From contig CALJIC010000199.1 of the NCBI GenBank assembly GCA_937974195.1, positions 1 through 6,842 on the forward strand: a DNA stretch of 6,842 bases, given 5' to 3'. Positions 6,546-6,842 of this stretch are shown here, one piece after another. How positions within the stretch are numbered: position 1 is the first letter of the stretch; the number at the start of each line of letters is the position of its first letter. The notes beneath the pieces were generated by a model that was not told the origin of the DNA, did not search any database, and saw only the letters and a list, made by a program, of their open reading frames with translations. The translations under genes and the position numbers were made by a program. The DNA is from an uncultured Roseiflexaceae bacterium. Its GTDB lineage: Bacteria; Chloroflexota; Chloroflexia; Chloroflexales; Roseiflexaceae.

Positions 6546-6615
6546 CGGAGCCTCGCGGAGGTGGGGGCGCGATCCCCCTGTGTAGTAGCACAAGTTTGCG
6601 AATGAGACGCTGGCT

Positions 6616-6644
6616 ATTATACGTGCCGCGCGGCGTCGCGGCAA
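6616..6644 (-). promoter_or_regulatory. Sigma-70-type promoter of sbcC
   Basis: On the - strand TTGCCG (6639-6644) and a perfect TATAAT (6616-6621) are separated by 17 nt, close to consensus. Transcription would start near 6609, giving a leader of about 64 nt before the ATG at 6545. The leader contains a small GGGGG/CCCCC hairpin (6563-6578). The -35/-10 spacer contains a perfect 10-bp palindrome, GCCGCGCGGC (6625-6634), which could be an operator; this is inference. Confidence 0.8.
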
Positions 6645-6655
6645 GTGGGTTTGCT

Positions 6656-6697
6656 CTGCCAGATCCGGCCTGTCCGGACGATCAGATTGCTTGGCAG
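6656..6697. promoter_or_regulatory. Nested inverted repeats between divergent promoters (possible operator)
   Basis: CTGCCA (6656-6661) is mirrored by TGGCAG (6692-6697). Inside it TCCGG (6664-6668) is mirrored by CCGGA (6674-6678), with GATC on both sides (6662-6665 and 6680-6683). The block lies between the -35 elements of the two divergent promoters and its right arm touches the + strand -35. A regulator site shared by both promoters would fit, but the arms are short and chance is not excluded. Confidence 0.35.
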
Positions 6698-6714
6698 CCG
6701 GCTCGGGCTATACT
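6687..6714 (+). promoter_or_regulatory. Sigma-70-type promoter reading rightward
   Basis: TTGCTT (6687-6692) and TATACT (6709-6714) are 16 nt apart, each one or two bases from consensus. A start near 6721 would give a short leader before the AGGAGG at 6737-6742. It fires away from sbcC, making this a divergent promoter pair whose -35 elements are about 42 bp apart. Confidence 0.7.
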
Positions 6715-6736
6715 CGCTCTGCGGGATGTCATCGAC

Positions 6737-6742
6737 AGGAGG
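6737..6742 (+). promoter_or_regulatory. Strong ribosome binding site AGGAGG near the right edge
   Basis: AGGAGG lies 6 nt before a GTG at 6749 and about 16 nt downstream of the predicted transcription start. Together with the promoter it is the main reason to propose a gene beginning here. Confidence 0.55.
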
Positions 6743-6748
6743 CACGCG

Positions 6749-6842
6749 GTGCGGTCAGAGCGTGCTTCAGGGCGAGAGGGGCCGGTGCCCCTCTCGCGCT
6801 CTCCCCCGCCGGAAGGGGCTGTGCAGCCCCTTCCGAACCATC
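6749..6842 (+). CDS. Possible 5' end of an unidentified gene (partial)
   Basis: From GTG at 6749 the frame stays open to the window edge (31 codons), reading roughly MRSERASGREGPVPLSRSP and then more Pro/Gly-rich sequence. In favour are the promoter at 6687-6714 and a perfect AGGAGG 6 nt upstream. Against it, the stretch holds two perfect 11-bp hairpins, and the residues look like translated intergenic repeat rather than a protein N-terminus. It may instead be a leader RNA, with the real start beyond the window. No family can be named. Confidence 0.3.
   Translation, partial: MRSERASGREGPVPLSRSPPPEGAVQPLPNH
6772..6797. repeat. Perfect 11-bp hairpin (GCGAGAGGGGC / GCCCCTCTCGC)
   Basis: The two arms (6772-6782 and 6787-6797) pair without mismatch around the 4-nt loop CGGT. 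The stem is very GC-rich and stable. No T-run follows, so an intrinsic terminator is not indicated. It is the first of two similar hairpins within 63 bp. Confidence 0.85.
6811..6834. repeat. Perfect 11-bp hairpin (GGAAGGGGCTG / CAGCCCCTTCC)
   Basis: The arms (6811-6821 and 6824-6834) pair perfectly around TG, or as 10 bp around the tetraloop GTGC. It lies 13 bp after the previous hairpin and shares its plan of a purine-rich left arm and pyrimidine-rich right arm. The window ends 8 nt later, so whether a T-run follows cannot be seen. Confidence 0.85.

Noticed and set aside
3354..6605. A 1083-codon open frame on the + strand opposite sbcC
   Set aside because: It mirrors the sbcC codons and gives a Leu/Gln/Ala/Arg/His-rich string with no domain. 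Long antisense frames are expected in GC-rich coiled-coil genes that lack the codons whose complements are stops.
6546..6644. N-terminal extension of SbcC by 33 codons
   Set aside because: The extension spans the predicted -10 and transcription start, and the family N-terminus begins at MIPRKIALRNF with a ribosome site just upstream.
6546..6748. LexA/SOS box upstream of sbcC
   Set aside because: Neither the CTGT-N8-ACAG nor the GAAC-N4-GTTC type was found in the promoter region.

Overview
The window is very GC-rich bacterial DNA with high GC at third codon positions. The style of the SbcC/Rad50 protein and the arrays of GGGTGAC-type octamers between genes suggest a Chloroflexota (Chloroflexia-like) chromosome. 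That placement is inference from pattern memory, not a database result. I see no phage, plasmid, transposase, rRNA, tRNA or CRISPR array. The genes are housekeeping or metabolic; the more unusual material lies between them.

Layout from left to right. (1) The last 24 codons of an unidentified + strand gene end at 77. (2) A G-rich octamer array (63-134) runs into an exact 116-bp tandem duplication (98-213 and 214-329). Each copy has GGTGA octamers on the left, a 48-nt core that can fold into a hairpin, and the same octamers inverted on the right. The + gene on the left and the - gene on the right both end on a TGA inside these octamers. (3) A - strand DsbA/HCCA-isomerase-like thioredoxin-fold protein (325-1014) has a single active-site cysteine. 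(4) A hairpin-rich divergent spacer follows (about 1015-1183). (5) A + strand thiolase (1184-2413) most resembles 3-oxoadipyl-CoA thiolase. (6) A - strand MOSC-domain protein (2410-3300) is convergent with the thiolase, and their stop codons overlap in the tetranucleotide TTAG. (7) A spacer carries a clear intrinsic terminator for the next gene. (8) A - strand SbcC/Rad50-type ATPase of 1019 residues (3486-6545) has all its nucleotide-binding motifs and a CPLC zinc hook. (9) A divergent promoter region has a near-consensus - promoter for sbcC and a good + promoter. The + promoter leads into a possible gene start and two perfect 11-bp hairpins at the right edge.

The genes do not look like one pathway. 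Apart from the MOSC gene and sbcC, neighbours alternate in strand, and the terminator between those two argues against a shared operon. SbcC would work in DNA-end and hairpin processing with an SbcD nuclease not encoded here. The thiolase would act in acyl-CoA or aromatic catabolism. The MOSC protein probably handles a molybdenum-cofactor-dependent reaction, and the DsbA-like protein is an isomerase or thiol transferase of unknown substrate.

I did not find a convincing new multi-gene system. The best candidate for something undescribed is the duplicated octamer/hairpin module between the first two genes. It may act as a bidirectional terminator and all-frame stop cassette, and its left part has a strong G-quadruplex motif.
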